Assembly (NCBI GenBank): GCA_963576475.1 | Contig: OY754964.1 | Coordinates: 4,583,649 to 4,647,648 of the forward strand | DNA: 64,000 nucleotides | Source of the DNA: Molanna angustata | Lineage: Eukaryota > Arthropoda > Insecta > Trichoptera > Molannidae | Direction of reading: 5' to 3' | Shown here: in pieces, positions 43,793 through 54,511 of the stretch | How positions within the stretch are numbered: the first letter of the stretch is position 1 | Layout: each line of letters starts with the position of its first letter | Notes under the pieces: model-generated | Seen by the model: the letters and a program-made list of their open reading frames with translations, nothing else | Told to the model about the DNA's origin: nothing | Database searches by the model: none | Program-made: the position numbers and the translations under genes

Positions 43793-43832
43793 GGTTACTG
43801 AGGATGAGCACACGCTCGAAAACGTTATAACC
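43793..43832 (+). ncRNA. Hammerhead-like ribozyme motif, plus copy
   Basis: From 43793: GGTTA (helix I), CTGAGGA (the C3-A9 core with N7=G), an extra T, GAGC..GCTC (helix II, 43806-43817), GAAA (43818-43821), A-CG-TT (helix III, palindromic AACGTT), A (cleavage base, 43827), then TAACC closing helix I. Hammerheads are known from Penelope-like retroelements. The deviation from consensus is the extra T before helix II. Function is inferred only. Confidence 0.5.
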
Positions 43833-43914
43833 CCTTTCATAAATTAAAGGTGTTTACAGTAGTAGAAGTAAACAAAGTTATTTGTTTTAATTTATTTTAT
43901 TTTATTTAAAATGA

Positions 43915-44270
43915 ACTTCTACAAAGTTTCTCACGAAAAATTCGAAGAAAATATATATATATATTACTACACTTAGATAAGTATTATATAAAAGAAAAAT
44001 CCTTGGGAAAGGATAAAGAGAGGAAATCGTGATCAATTGTTTACAGATAGCTATTCCTTCTCTATTTATATCTTGAAAAAACAAAGTGAGCTACAGGACG
44101 CATTATCCGGACTTTGGCTATTCCATAGTCTTGCTAATAGTACTTCGAAAGACGAGCTGAGAAATTAGATTTAATTTTATGATCGAACGGTCTTCATGGA
44201 ATTCCATTAAAATATCTAAAAATTTTAATAAACATTAAAATAAAAAACGTTTATAACTTAATTCCACTAA
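43915..44270. other. AT-rich spacer
   Basis: No supported feature; (AT)n around 43950. Confidence 0.3.
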
Positions 44271-44274
44271 TTTA

Positions 44275-44395
44275 TTAATAATAAATAAATAATAAACACT
44301 TCCTTGCACCCTGTGCAAGTGGCGAGTTTATTGCCGAATGGCAATATTTTCCAACTAACCAGTGTTACCAGCCCAGAGAAGCAATATTTGCAATA
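44275..44395 (-). repeat. SINE family D, 3' part only
   Basis: Plus-strand AATAAACACTTCCTTGCACC, GTGGCGAGTTTATTGCCG and AGCCCAGAGAAGCAATATTT match the SINE copies at 51890-52115 and 58672-58885. The tRNA head is missing. Confidence 0.75.
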
Positions 44396-44470
44396 TAAAC
44401 AATATTCGAATATATTTATTATTGCATATGCGCAAACATTGGATTTTTTTCCCTGTCGGGAGTCAAAGAT

Positions 44471-44693
44471 ATTTTTTAACAGATTTTTAATTATCTCAAT
44501 AGAGACGAAGTTGGAATATTTATTGTAGGAGAACCGGGAAATCAAGGCACCAACAGGGCTTACGACCTGTCATCGGCTGGTTTTGAGCCGATGACAGGTC
44601 GTAAGCCCTGTAGGTGCCTTGATTTCCCGGTTCTCCTACAATAAATATTCCAACTTCGTCTCTATTGAGATAATTAAAAATCTGTTAAAAAAT
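44471..44693. mobile_element. 223-bp near-perfect palindromic MITE
   Basis: Arms of about 109 bp meet near 44582 (CGGCTGGTTTTGAGCCG). They share CTCAATAGAGACGAAGTTGG, GGAGAACCGGGAAATCAAGG, GGCTTACGACCTGTCATCGG and a terminal CTGTTAAAAAAT. Only a few mismatches (such as CACCAACAGGG versus CACCTACAGGG) occur. Single arms of the same family occur at 39294-39368 and 61799-61890. It is non-coding. Confidence 0.95.
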
Positions 44694-44734
44694 AAACAAT
44701 ATTTATTAAAATAATTTTTGCAAACTTTGTGGAT

Positions 44735-44910
44735 TTCCATATTAATAGCAAACTATTTAAGTATTTTTTTACTAAAAATGAAGACCAAAAAACTTTGGAT
44801 TTTTCATTTGTCGAATCAGTCACATTTATAAATATGAAGTGTAATACGAAGTTTTTTGTTATTCATTTTTAGTAAAAAAATACTAAAATATTTTGCTATT
44901 AATTCCACTG
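44735..44910. mobile_element. Second inverted repeat, AT-rich foldback
   Basis: ATTAATAGCAAACTATTTAA then GTATTTTTTTACTAAAAATG at 44741-44780 pairs with CATTTTTAGTAAAAAAATAC and TATTTTGCTATTAAT at 44863-44903; inner CAAAAAACTT/AAGTTTTTTG also pairs. It adjoins the palindromic MITE. Confidence 0.75.
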
Positions 44911-44919
44911 TTTATTAAT

Positions 44920-46025
44920 AGTAATAACTGTATATAATAATAATAAACAATGGAATTAAGTTTAAGAAAACATAGAGTTGAGAAATCCTGTACTATGGAT
45001 AGTGATGGATATTGTTGTAGGTTCATCAGATTGGAGTGGAAGTCCATGATTGTATAAATAAGTGAATTAGTTTTTTGTGGTATTGTGACAGGTTTGAATT
45101 TGAGAGAATATTGTTCAATAGTGACAGAATGTGTATATTCCGCCGCTTATGTATCTTGGACCAACAAAGAAGATTGCGGTAAAATGATAAATGATCATAT
45201 CTTTCACTCTTACAAATAAACAATACATTTGTCTTGGTCGCATTTATTTATTTTATTTTATTTATTTATTTATTTTATTTAATGAAACACAGACACAGGC
45301 ATGAATGCCCAAATATTTCTGCGCATAATAGCTTATATTATATGGTAAGTACATATTGAAGACGCGAATAATATATGTGAAAAGTAGAAGTGAAAAGTGG
45401 ACTGTATTTTTGAAGGGCGATTCGTTGCAAACCACTGCAAGGGAAAGGAAGGATATAAGGAACACTCACTTACTTGATTTTTCCTTGGTGCTCTGCCTTG
45501 TTAGATGGTCACAACTTTCACTAAGATCCCACACACGCGCGGTAAGAAAAAACAATTATGGCGATTTCAGTGAGTGTTAAAGAGCGGTTAAATGGAAGAG
45601 AATGATATGGATGGTCATCACAGGACGCGGTTTGAAAGGAGACTGATTTTGGGTGTAGGGCGGACAGCAGTTGCAACAATATTATATGTCATTTGATATA
45701 AAAAATACGACAATAATTATAATGACATATTGGCGTCAACACATATCATAATAAGAATTGTTTGTAGGTTTATAAATTTCCTACCTACACTACACTATGC
45801 AGTGTACGGAAGGTGCAGTGTCTATTTTACATGATGTATTATAATTATTATGTTGCGGGTGGATGTTACATAGTAAGTTTAAAGTTGTAGATTTAAAGAT
45901 GAAACAAATGAAACATGAAAATATGAACAGAGAAGTTATACATAAATTTAAACGAAAGAATTAAGAGGTTACAAACTGGGATATTATGTGTTTTTATTTA
46001 TTCTTAAACATCTCCATTATTTAAT
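44920..46025. other. AT-rich, small TTTA run
   Basis: A TTTA/TTTTA simple repeat lies at 45243-45280. Otherwise featureless. Confidence 0.35.
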
Positions 46026-46029
46026 ATTC

Positions 46030-46600
46030 ACCGAGTATTTTCTTCTTCTTCAATGGCTCTACAACCAATATCGAGCCTTGGCCTCCAGCAACTTCCTCCT
46101 CCAACCTCTCCTTCCACTTGCTACGAGCTTCCATTTTGGCACACTCCAAAATTGGGACGCGTCCCTCACAATATCGTCTTCCCATCGCAGCCTCGGTCTC
46201 CAGACCTTTTTTTTTGTCACCTGGGTGCCCCTTCAAGACTTTTTTTGGCACCCGTAATGATGTTCTCTGAACATGCCCGGCCCATCTCAGCCTGCATAGT
46301 CTTATATGTTCACAAAGTTTGGAAGTTTTATATAAAATGTTGTACAACTCGTTGAATCTAATCCTCCACGTTTGTCCATCATTCATGGGTCCCAGGACAT
46401 TACGCAGCACTCTTCTTTCAAACATGTCCAGAATCTCTGCAGACTTTGCTGTCAATGTCCAAGCCTTGCACTCATATGATACAACAGTCCTGATGTCTGT
46501 TTTATACAGAATTATTTTTGTCTGTCTGTGGACACTTTTAGCTGAACAATGGTAATAGAGAAAATAATACTTTGTACCTGTCGCTATTCGCCTTTTTATT
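46030..46600 (-). pseudogene. RTE-like RT C-terminal fragment
   Basis: The minus strand holds a 144-codon frame reading AEILDMFERRVLRNVLGPMN, W.IRFN.ELY, CRLRWAGHVQR and ILVVEPLKKKK, the standard C-terminal RTE series. Codons just upstream (46460-46560) continue with SYECKAWTLTAKS-like residues. RT catalytic residues are absent; the copy is truncated. Confidence 0.85.
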
Positions 46601-46604
46601 TCTA

Positions 46605-47570
46605 AAGTATATTCATTATTTTTATTGCTAGTTATGTAAACCCAGGTATGAAAATTTCTTTACAGTTTCAAAAATGTACTTATCCTTGAATGTTAAATAA
46701 TTTCCGAGTATTTAAAACGTTCAATAATATTACATGAATCGTGTTTGTTGAAATCGCCATTTCAAAGGATAAGTTTTAAATTTGACTCTTTGGCAGGTCC
46801 CTTCACAATAATACTTTTGTGATATTCCTGCAAAACAGCAATAATACAAAAATTGATCGTGTGACTATCGCCTGTATTGAAAATCTTTGTTATTCTTCAG
46901 AGTGCAATAAATTATGAGAAATGACCCGCTCTTGTGTAAGTAAGAAAGCGATTGTGGTTTTAATAATGGCAAGAAATGGATGATCTCAAGTGTCAAACAA
47001 AAAAGAAAAAATATATAATAAAGGTGATCGTCAAAAAAAGACATTGGCACGCTACGTTAACTAACCATTTCCTTTTTTTGCGGGGAATCAAAGAAGTGTC
47101 TATTCGAAGAAATAAAAAGACGCTTTGTTTGTAAATTGTCAGCGTTGATGGATTTTATGGGTGCACTTTGCAAAGAGATAATCTCGTATCGAGTTTCAAA
47201 ATCATCTTTGTTAGAAAAGTAATTCTAATATAGATACCTAAATAATATACCTATACAGGATATTTTGAAGATATTTTAACGTGGATAAACAACGTATAGA
47301 GAGTACATTACTTATTTTTATTGATAATATCGTCATAAAACAAATGTTTACATAATATATTATATGAATATAAAAGGCAACAAGAAATAACTTTCTTAAC
47401 CAAAATTTGTTTGTACAAACATACATAGAGATCATCAAAAATGGCTATATAAATTTCCAAAATGTATGAAATTCATCGTCATTAAATGAATATACCCCTT
47501 ATTAAATGATCATACATACTTCATTAAATGATTATACACACAAATAGTATTCAACGCAGCTGCGAGGTTG
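46605..47570. other. AT-rich, nothing recognisable
   Basis: Sequence at 46590-46700 may extend the LINE fragment. The rest has no supported feature. Confidence 0.3.
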
Positions 47571-47574
47571 ATAT

Positions 47575-48317
47575 ATGGAACTGACAGAAGATGTCACATA
47601 ACATCTCTTTTGAACAAACACCACACTGGTTGAAATGTCCAGAACGAGTATACTATAAGGTATGCCTGATGGTGTTCAACACTCTGAACGACTTGGCTCC
47701 ACACTACAGTCAAGATAAGTGTCAAAAGAATGTTCCATCAGGAAGACTTTTTTTTATTTTTTTTTTTTTTACATGTCTACGTAGGGGACGCCAGCTATTA
47801 GGATTTGGGTCCATTTTACTCTTCCGAAGAAGCGCACTACGTAGCGTTGGGAGGGGTTTGCAATCTAGAAAAGAGTTTATTAATTCGGATTTTAAAAAGA
47901 CCCGGGTTGTACGAAGATGGAAACACAGAATTCGGAAGATCGTTCCACAGTCGGGCTGCTGTGTTAATAAAGGAGTTCGAGAAGCGACTTGTTCGTATAT
48001 GTTGAAGGTCCACTGTGAATGGATGCTGCGATTGAGTGAAGCGAGTGACTCTGTTGCGAGTGGGTGGAGGAGGGACCAAAGATGCAAGTTCTTCTGAGCA
48101 ATTCCTCCTCTTATGTACATTAAAATCATCTGGAACACAGTGTACCAATTTTTTCAAAGAATTGGACAGAGTCAATAAAGCTTGCTATGATCGCAGTGTC
48201 AGTGTGCGCGGGCCTTTAAAGTGGAATGAATTGCCCCTTGACATACGTGGAGCTCAGAGCGTTGACACATTCGGTAGACTTCTTAAGACAGCCTTGTTTC
48301 GTAGAGCCAACATATAA
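47575..48317 (+). pseudogene. CR1/L2-like LINE C-terminus, interrupted
   Basis: The plus strand encodes HWLKCPERVYYKVCLMVFNT LNDLAPHYSQD (47620-47720), the classic CR1/L2 tail pattern HWLP...R...K......LN.LAP.Y..D, and, after a gap, GPLKWNELPLDIRGAQSVDT and FGRLLKTALFRRA (48210-48310), the terminal block. Between lies an opposite-strand LINE 3' end (47750-48095). This is a host LINE relic split by a younger insertion. Confidence 0.82.
47750..48095 (-). mobile_element. LINE 3' end (Jockey/R1-like), copy 2, nested
   Basis: The minus strand encodes PFTVDLQHIRTSRFSNSF, INTAARLWNDLPNSVF, and FKIRINKLFSRLQTPPNAT, followed by a 3' UTR and a poly-A tail (plus-strand T-run at 47749-47770). It is almost identical to 9693-9962 and about 65 bp longer at its 5' end. 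Confidence 0.88.
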
Positions 48318-48329
48318 ACTATAGCACCC

Positions 48330-50895
48330 TTGGAGTGTTCTTGTATCACTAAATGGCGCTTGATATTTTTTTTAATACACATAATAGTTCATATATTCGA
48401 TTCACATTTAATGTTTATGAAATATTTATGTCCAAATTCATTTTATCTGCTGATGTCATTCTCAATATTATGGCGTTACAGATTAAAGTTTTATAATTTG
48501 AATATAAAGATGAAACAGTTAAATTATACCCTATTTTAATTATGAATCACATTTAAATCTTATTATCTAAAAGATGGTAGTGATGGAACTGATGCCAAAG
48601 TACAGATACTTTTTCATTTATATTAGTGTTTAAAATTTCCCCCAAACAACAAATAAATGGTCTTGAACAACTATATAAATAAAGAATCTAAAATGTATAT
48701 ATATTTTTTTTAGTATCTTACAAGTAATATTTTTGATTATTCATCGTTTCTTTTTGTCCTTAAAAACACTTGTTGGTGTAATTTGTTAGAACTACTGCTA
48801 AATTATGAGTAAAAGTTTGGTTGATTAAAATAATCCACTAAATACAGCTAAAATACCTCACTTGACTGCGGTGTGATAAAAAAAACATTGAAGTGTGTCA
48901 TTTCCCATGTCACGGAAACTGAATCAAAAATAAAAGTTCAAATCGCGTTCACATTTCCTTTTGACAACCACCCCTCTAAGTTGGTCTTTCACAACAGCGA
49001 TCAATCAAAAGTTCTTCCGCGTTTGGTGGGAAAAGCTTTGGGCGTGTTCAATGTTTAACCCCACATCCCAAACTTATATTTCCCTTAAACGACTGACGCT
49101 GCTTTAAGTCTTCCGACCTTGGCTATACTATCGAGAATCATAATATGGGTTAGTAGATCAAAAAGTCGAATGTGCATGAAACTACTCATATCAAAGAAGT
49201 GTCAAACAGAAATTGTAAGAAGAAGAAAAAATATATATTTAAACCATGCATTCAATCCTGAATCAACCGATTTCATACAATAATACCCATATTTAAAAAA
49301 ATGGTTTAGCAAAAGTATATAATGATGCGCGTACATTCTTTTCAAAAAATCTAGACAAATATATTTTTTATATATATAGAATAAAATTAAAAAAAAATAC
49401 AATGAAAATTTTATAGTGCCAAGTAAAGTATTCTAAAATTTATGTTGTACAACATATTATTATATTTTATTACATTTAAACAATTTCAAAAACAGAATGA
49501 GAAGGGGAAAAGGAAGGGGGGGGAGTGGAGGGGAAGTATTGACCGCTGGAAAATCATATTAAAATTAATACCCCACGTGTCTCAATGTATGAAAAATTCT
49601 AAATTAAATTAAATTAAATTAATGGGGCACAGTCAAAGAAATAAAGACAAGCATAACAACACACAGTAAATATTAAATATCCGACAAATTTACATTTTTT
49701 TAAAGCAATAAACCCGAAGTAAACTTTATATTTTCAAGTTTTAATCAATACATATGTAGATATTCAGGAAAGATTTTAGACCTAGAACAAATAATTATAG
49801 AATACATCGTACGTATATATTTCGGGTGAAGGATTGTTACAATGTTTTTTTTTAAGTTATATCAAAATAATAACTCAATGCAAGAAAAAAATATAATATC
49901 ACATACTACTAATTTGAACATACCACACATGGTAATACAATATAAAAAGACATTATTTTCGTAGCAAAAATAATCAAAACATTCGTTCCGCCTAATGACT
50001 GTGAACTAAATATTTTCCATATATGAAATAAGCGGGATTTTTCATTTATTTCGTCTATTTTTTCGTCGAATTTCTTTTACGCATTGTCAATAGAAAAATA
50101 AAAATACCAACACGGAATTTTTCAATGCAATTGCCTTCGGGTAAACACGTATCGGACATTGTGATAAATTTTCCTTCAAACCCCGCTACTTTGTACGCAA
50201 TAAATGTCCAATATTAGGCCTGACAATATATTTATTGATGGTTTACTAGAGCCATCATTGGCCGAATGTGAAATTTATATACTAGAGATTTAACGTCTTC
50301 GCAACATACACACATAGCGAATAATCAATTTATACGGATTTTTCGCCTTTCATCCAACCGTTACATAGAACGAATTGTTTTCCGATTTTTACTCGATACT
50401 GTCAGAAGCTGCTACATATGTTTGTAGATACTTCTAGTGAAAAACTCAACAGATTTCTAACTCCCGAGTCCAGTGGAAAAACATTACTCTTTAGCGATGG
50501 ATACATTCAGCAGTGAGTGAGAAAACGATTTTCGAGGAATAAAGTATGAACACACAATGATAATATATTGACGATTCTAGTTTAAATCCAGATTTGTTAC
50601 TACAACTAATAAATAGCTTGGTAACTTTAAAAAATACATAGTTAATACACTAAAAGGACGCGACGTTACAATCATAAGTTGTCTCTTATGAAGTATGAAA
50701 ATAAAACAAATCGTTCAAATTTGTGTGACTAATGATCTCATAAAAAGTTAAGAAAGAATTTTGAACAGTGTGAAATAGTGAATTCGAAAGATATTTTCAA
50801 TTAAGTGGCTTCATTTGACGATACTTTGCAGTAAGAATTGCAATAGTCAATCTTATCAATAATTATAAATTACCTTCGTATATTCAAATGAAGGT
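48330..50895. other. AT-rich, largely featureless
   Basis: Nothing recognised. A purine-rich GGGGAAAAGGAAGGGGGGGG run lies at about 49504. An open frame at 48873-49058 has no family motif. Confidence 0.35.
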
Positions 50896-51254
50896 TTTTA
50901 TTCCTTGAACTTTTTCGTGTGGCCCCGGTACATAAATCATCTTCACCTATATGGGCAACGTCCACGATTTACAGCCTTGTTTCCAGTTTTGTCAACCAGT
51001 CCACTGCCTCCGGTCTCGTCTCGTGGATATCCTGAGTCGGTAGTCCTGCACCGTATGCTTTACTGTCTACTCGGCCCCACATTCAGAATCTGAGTTCTCT
51101 CTCTCTTCCCCTATCTCCAAAACAAATAGTTACAACAGCCTAGCTCCCTTCTTACCCTTTTTTGATGCACCCATGTTTTACGTGTCAGGTCAAACCCTGG
51201 TACACTTTGCAAGTTGATTCAAGACTGAAATCATCTGCCTCGACTAACCAAATC

Positions 51255-51293
51255 AGATCTTCCACCTACCATTTTAGGGTAGGTGAAAGATCT
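51255..51293. other. 16-bp hairpin
   Basis: AGATCTTCCACCTACC, a 7-base loop ATTTTAG, and GGTAGGTGAAAGATCT pair at 15 of 16 positions. It lies in a less AT-rich tract (50930-51370) that has no recognised gene. Role unknown. Confidence 0.6.
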
Positions 51294-51664
51294 CTGACAG
51301 TAGCATGTATTCTACCAAGATCTGGTGGAGCGATCTTTGACAACAATGGTAGCCACTGTGTTAGAATGGATTAGATCCTTGAACTAATGAAAATACATGT
51401 GTTGATGCTTGATAAACGAAACCGGTCGAAGCAGAATTTGAACCCGTGTTCGCTGGATCCATTTTCTGTTTGTATTAACAAGTGACAAGAAAATACCACA
51501 CTTTAAGGCAAGTATCACATTTTTTTAATAGACTTATATAAATGTTATTAGCAAAATATTTTCCACAAAATTGGTCGTCTTGCTACCGTTATAGAAGAGG
51601 AACACAATTTTATTTTATTTTTGCATCGAGTTCTTTTATTTAGTTAAATGTTCTTAGGAATGAG

Positions 51665-52480
51665 CAAATGTCTTGCGAGTCTTGCAGTCTTAACCTTGTG
51701 AGACTTGCAAGACCAAGATCGCATTCGAGACCAAAACCAGGGGGTGTAAGACGAATAGTCTTGCAAAACTTAATACAAGAGTCTTGCGGCCTCGCAAAAA
51801 ATAAAAACTTGTTTATTTTTAATTTAAAAGTACCTAAGCAATTAACTACGTGCAACTGACATTATACCTAATATAAATTGGTATTTTTTGACATAATAAT
51901 AATAATAACAATAATAAACACTTCCTTGCATCCTGCACAAGTGGCGAGTTTATTGCCGTACGGCAATTTCTTCCAACTAAACAGTACTTCCAGCCCAGAG
52001 AAGCAATATTTGCGTGAGAAATAAATTTTATATGATTTTTTCCTCTGCTGGGAATCGAACCCAGGACGCCCGCACAGAAACCAAACGGCTTACCAACTGT
52101 GCCACGGTGGTCGACATATTTCACTGTAATTACTGTATTTAACAGATACCTAAACAGATTTTTTTTAGTTTGTAAGACCTGCGATACTTGCAAGACCAAA
52201 TATACAATACCAAAACCAAGACTCAATCTAGCATGGAAGACCAAGATCAAGACTTGATCTTGTATGCAAGACCAAGACCAAGATTTGATATAGTATTCAA
52301 AACAAGACCATTGTTCGATCTTGTTTCCAAGACCAAGGGCTCGATTTCGTATGCAAGACCATGACCAAGACTCGATCTTATATGCCAAGCATGACCATGA
52401 CTCGATACTGCATGCAAAACCAAGACCTAGATCGGGGGAGCAGGACCAAGACCACCAGATCTTGGTCTTGCATTTGCACA
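51665..52480. repeat. Imperfect ~30-bp minisatellite, split by a SINE
   Basis: Words of the type TGCAAGACCAAGACCAAGA and CTCGATCTTGTAT recur roughly every 25-30 bp at 52170-52470 and, in more diverged form, at 51670-51800. The two halves flank the SINE at 51890-52115. A long antisense frame through it is a by-product of the repeat (residues W-SW-S-rich). Confidence 0.75.
51890..52115 (-). repeat. tRNA-derived SINE, family D, full copy
   Basis: The minus strand begins with a tRNA-like head: GACCACCGTGGCACAGTTGG (A box) ... GGGTTCGATTCCCAGCAG (B box), then AATATTGCTTCTCTGGGCTG, GGCAATAAACTCGCCACTTG, and ends GGAAGTGTTTATTATTGTTATT with an (ATT)n-type tail. Its near twin is at 58672-58885. Confidence 0.88.
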
Positions 52481-52484
52481 TCAC

Positions 52485-52945
52485 TAAATGTTTCTATGTT
52501 TCATTTTCTCGTTTTCACGGACCACAAATCCAAACAAAATCTGATAAGCTTAATTTGTTGTTTTTTATGTGTTTTATTTTATTTTTTATCTTGCGACTGA
52601 ATTCGCGATATCCCTCGTGAAGAAAATTTAATGCCGTTTACAAGTTGAGCAACAATTTTACTGGCAGAGATTGGCCAATGGGATCTTTATGCTTGACGAA
52701 CCTCGAATATTGGGAGAATCTTTGATGACGTAACTACTATAATGTGCTTGGTTGAGAATAAAATAAACATCAAGAAATTTCATGAGTTTTGTCGAATTCT
52801 TTGACAGTTTAAAAACTTTTTCGCGATGTCAGAAAATACATTTTTTTTTTGTAAATATGGGTACATTTACACGATTACTTTCAGGTTTGATTCCCGGTGG
52901 AAACCGATGGGCAATATGCACTTTTCAATCTTTCGAAATGACGGC
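52485..52945. other. AT-rich, nothing recognisable
   Basis: A tRNA B-box-like patch (GGTTTGATTCCCGGTGG at about 52884) is the only hint of a SINE relic. Confidence 0.3.
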
Positions 52946-52949
52946 TTCT

Positions 52950-53185
52950 AATTTGTAGAATTCCATTATGATAATGATGAATATGAACACATATATAATT
53001 CTACAATTTATTTATTTTATTCCCGACTACCGTTTCGGCTTATAAGGCCATAATCAACTGGACCGTTTTGGCTTATAAGGCCATAATCAAGACCAGTTGA
53101 TTATGGCCTTATGAGTCGAAACGGTCGTCGGGAGAAAAATAAATAAATTGTTGAATTATATATGTGTTCATATTCATCATTATGA
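52950..53185. repeat. Inverted pair of Penelope-type 3' ends
   Basis: The plus-strand segment CAGTTGATTATGGCCTTATG, GTCGAAACGG, GTCGGGAGAAAAATAAATAA and ATATATGTGTTCATATTCAT (53093-53180) is mirrored on the minus strand at 52960-53090, with an extra partial copy in the middle. The pattern TTGATTATG-stem-CGAAACGG resembles Penelope-type ends. The hammerhead core is not consensus. Confidence 0.45.
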
Positions 53186-53209
53186 GATGGACAATATTTA
53201 TATTTTCAT

Positions 53210-53425
53210 TCATTCATTCATATTATACAATGTGGGGTAATCAGCGACAGGTGTAGGATTTTTCAATACCTTGTAAAAGGAATCACATGCGTTAATCCCA
53301 ACACACCAGCTTCGTTTCACCCAATATGGCGGTGCAACATTCAGAATGGGCGGTGAACCTCATTGCTGAACTATGTGAAATGTTATTTTGCCTGCTGTAT
53401 TTTCAATTACCAAGCTCCTACGATG
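53210..53425 (-). repeat. Repeat family H, copy 4
   Basis: Plus-strand CATTCATTCATATTATACAA, TGGGGTAATCAGCGACAGG, CCTTGTAAAAGGAATCAC, CAGAATGGGCGGTGAACCTC and TTGCTGAACTATGTGAAA are the inverse of the family H order. Confidence 0.75.
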
Positions 53426-53429
53426 TTAA

Positions 53430-54505
53430 TAGAAAAGAGTGGAAGTAGTATTCAAAGCCGGTGCTTGACAACAGAAATAGATAATATGTTTTATTTGAAT
53501 TTTCGTTAATATATGAGATATTCACAATCAGGTTTATGATCAATAGTTTCCAAAAAACAGGTATAGTTTAAAATAAGTGAAATGTGAGTACTTTAGCTAC
53601 ATAATCATAACATCCACTTATGTTACCAATGTCGAAGACAACATTAACATTCCATGCCAATGTTACGCTGAGAAAACCTGAAATGTTCGTTTTAGTAGAT
53701 ACTACAACAATGTAGGCCATTTCAGTCCACTGAGTAGGCTGGTGCGCTCCTATTATTCTTTACACACAAAAATTGAGATCCTCGACATATTCTCAATCAG
53801 CCTCAGCACCTTCAAGCGTTTGATGAAAACAAGTCAACAATAATCGCGAGATGTTTTCCCTTGTGCAAAGTGGATTATTTCTTAGTTATAGTTTTTCTGA
53901 AGCGTGTTTTTAACAATACACTACACTGTGAATGTTATAGAGATTTTTTTTTAAATTTATATTCAGAAAAGTTTACACAATCATAATTGGGATCCACTAG
54001 CCTAAGCAATGTTTGCGCATATGCAATAATAAAAATATTCGATCACTAGCCTAAGGCTATCAATGATTTTCCCATACAAAAAGGTCAAGTACATACATAA
54101 TTACATTCCTTAAGTTACGTGTTGGGATACATGTTTTTGATTTAATTACTACTTATAAATGTGTTCAATTAATTTATATTTATGATTTACCTATTATGTA
54201 TACATGTAATAAACACCTGTTAATAGAGCATTTGAACTTTTATGCTGATTCTAACTCAAGACTTCACGTATTTCTGGAGAAAATATATTATTCTTTGAAT
54301 ATGCTTATAACTTTTTTTAAAGCACGAAAAATGAGAGTCGCTTTATTGACTCTTTACTATTACTTAAAACAATAATGATTCAGAAGATAAAGTTGATTTT
54401 ATTTTCTGATCAGATATTCATTTCACTTAATTCTTAATGTCCAAATCAAAATATACATACCTAAAGACCGTTTTAAAATGAAAATGTAATCAAAATTTTG
54501 ATATA
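53430..54505. other. AT-rich, nothing recognisable
   Basis: A CACTAGCCTAAG word occurs at 53996 and 54045 around TTGCGCATATGCAATAATAA, which is the inverse of 44420-44440. These may be MITE pieces. Confidence 0.3.
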
Positions 54506-54511
54506 ATTGTA

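Larger units (their letters stand above)
40288..43911. mobile_element. Head-to-head pair of Penelope-like elements
   Basis: Two copies face outward with 5' ends meeting at about 42295. The arms (40288 to about 41900, and 42296-43911) are near-perfect inverted repeats of about 1.6 kb; the minus copy extends about 390 bp further 5'. Both end in (AAAT)n-like tails. At least one difference is seen (TTAAGTTAG versus TTAAATTAG near 40415/43779). Penelope-like elements often insert as 5'-truncated inverted arrays. Confidence 0.95.

Noticed and set aside
51846..52484. 212-codon antisense frame
   Set aside because: It crosses the imperfect minisatellite and SINE; Trp/Ser-rich repeats reflect the DNA repeat, not a protein.
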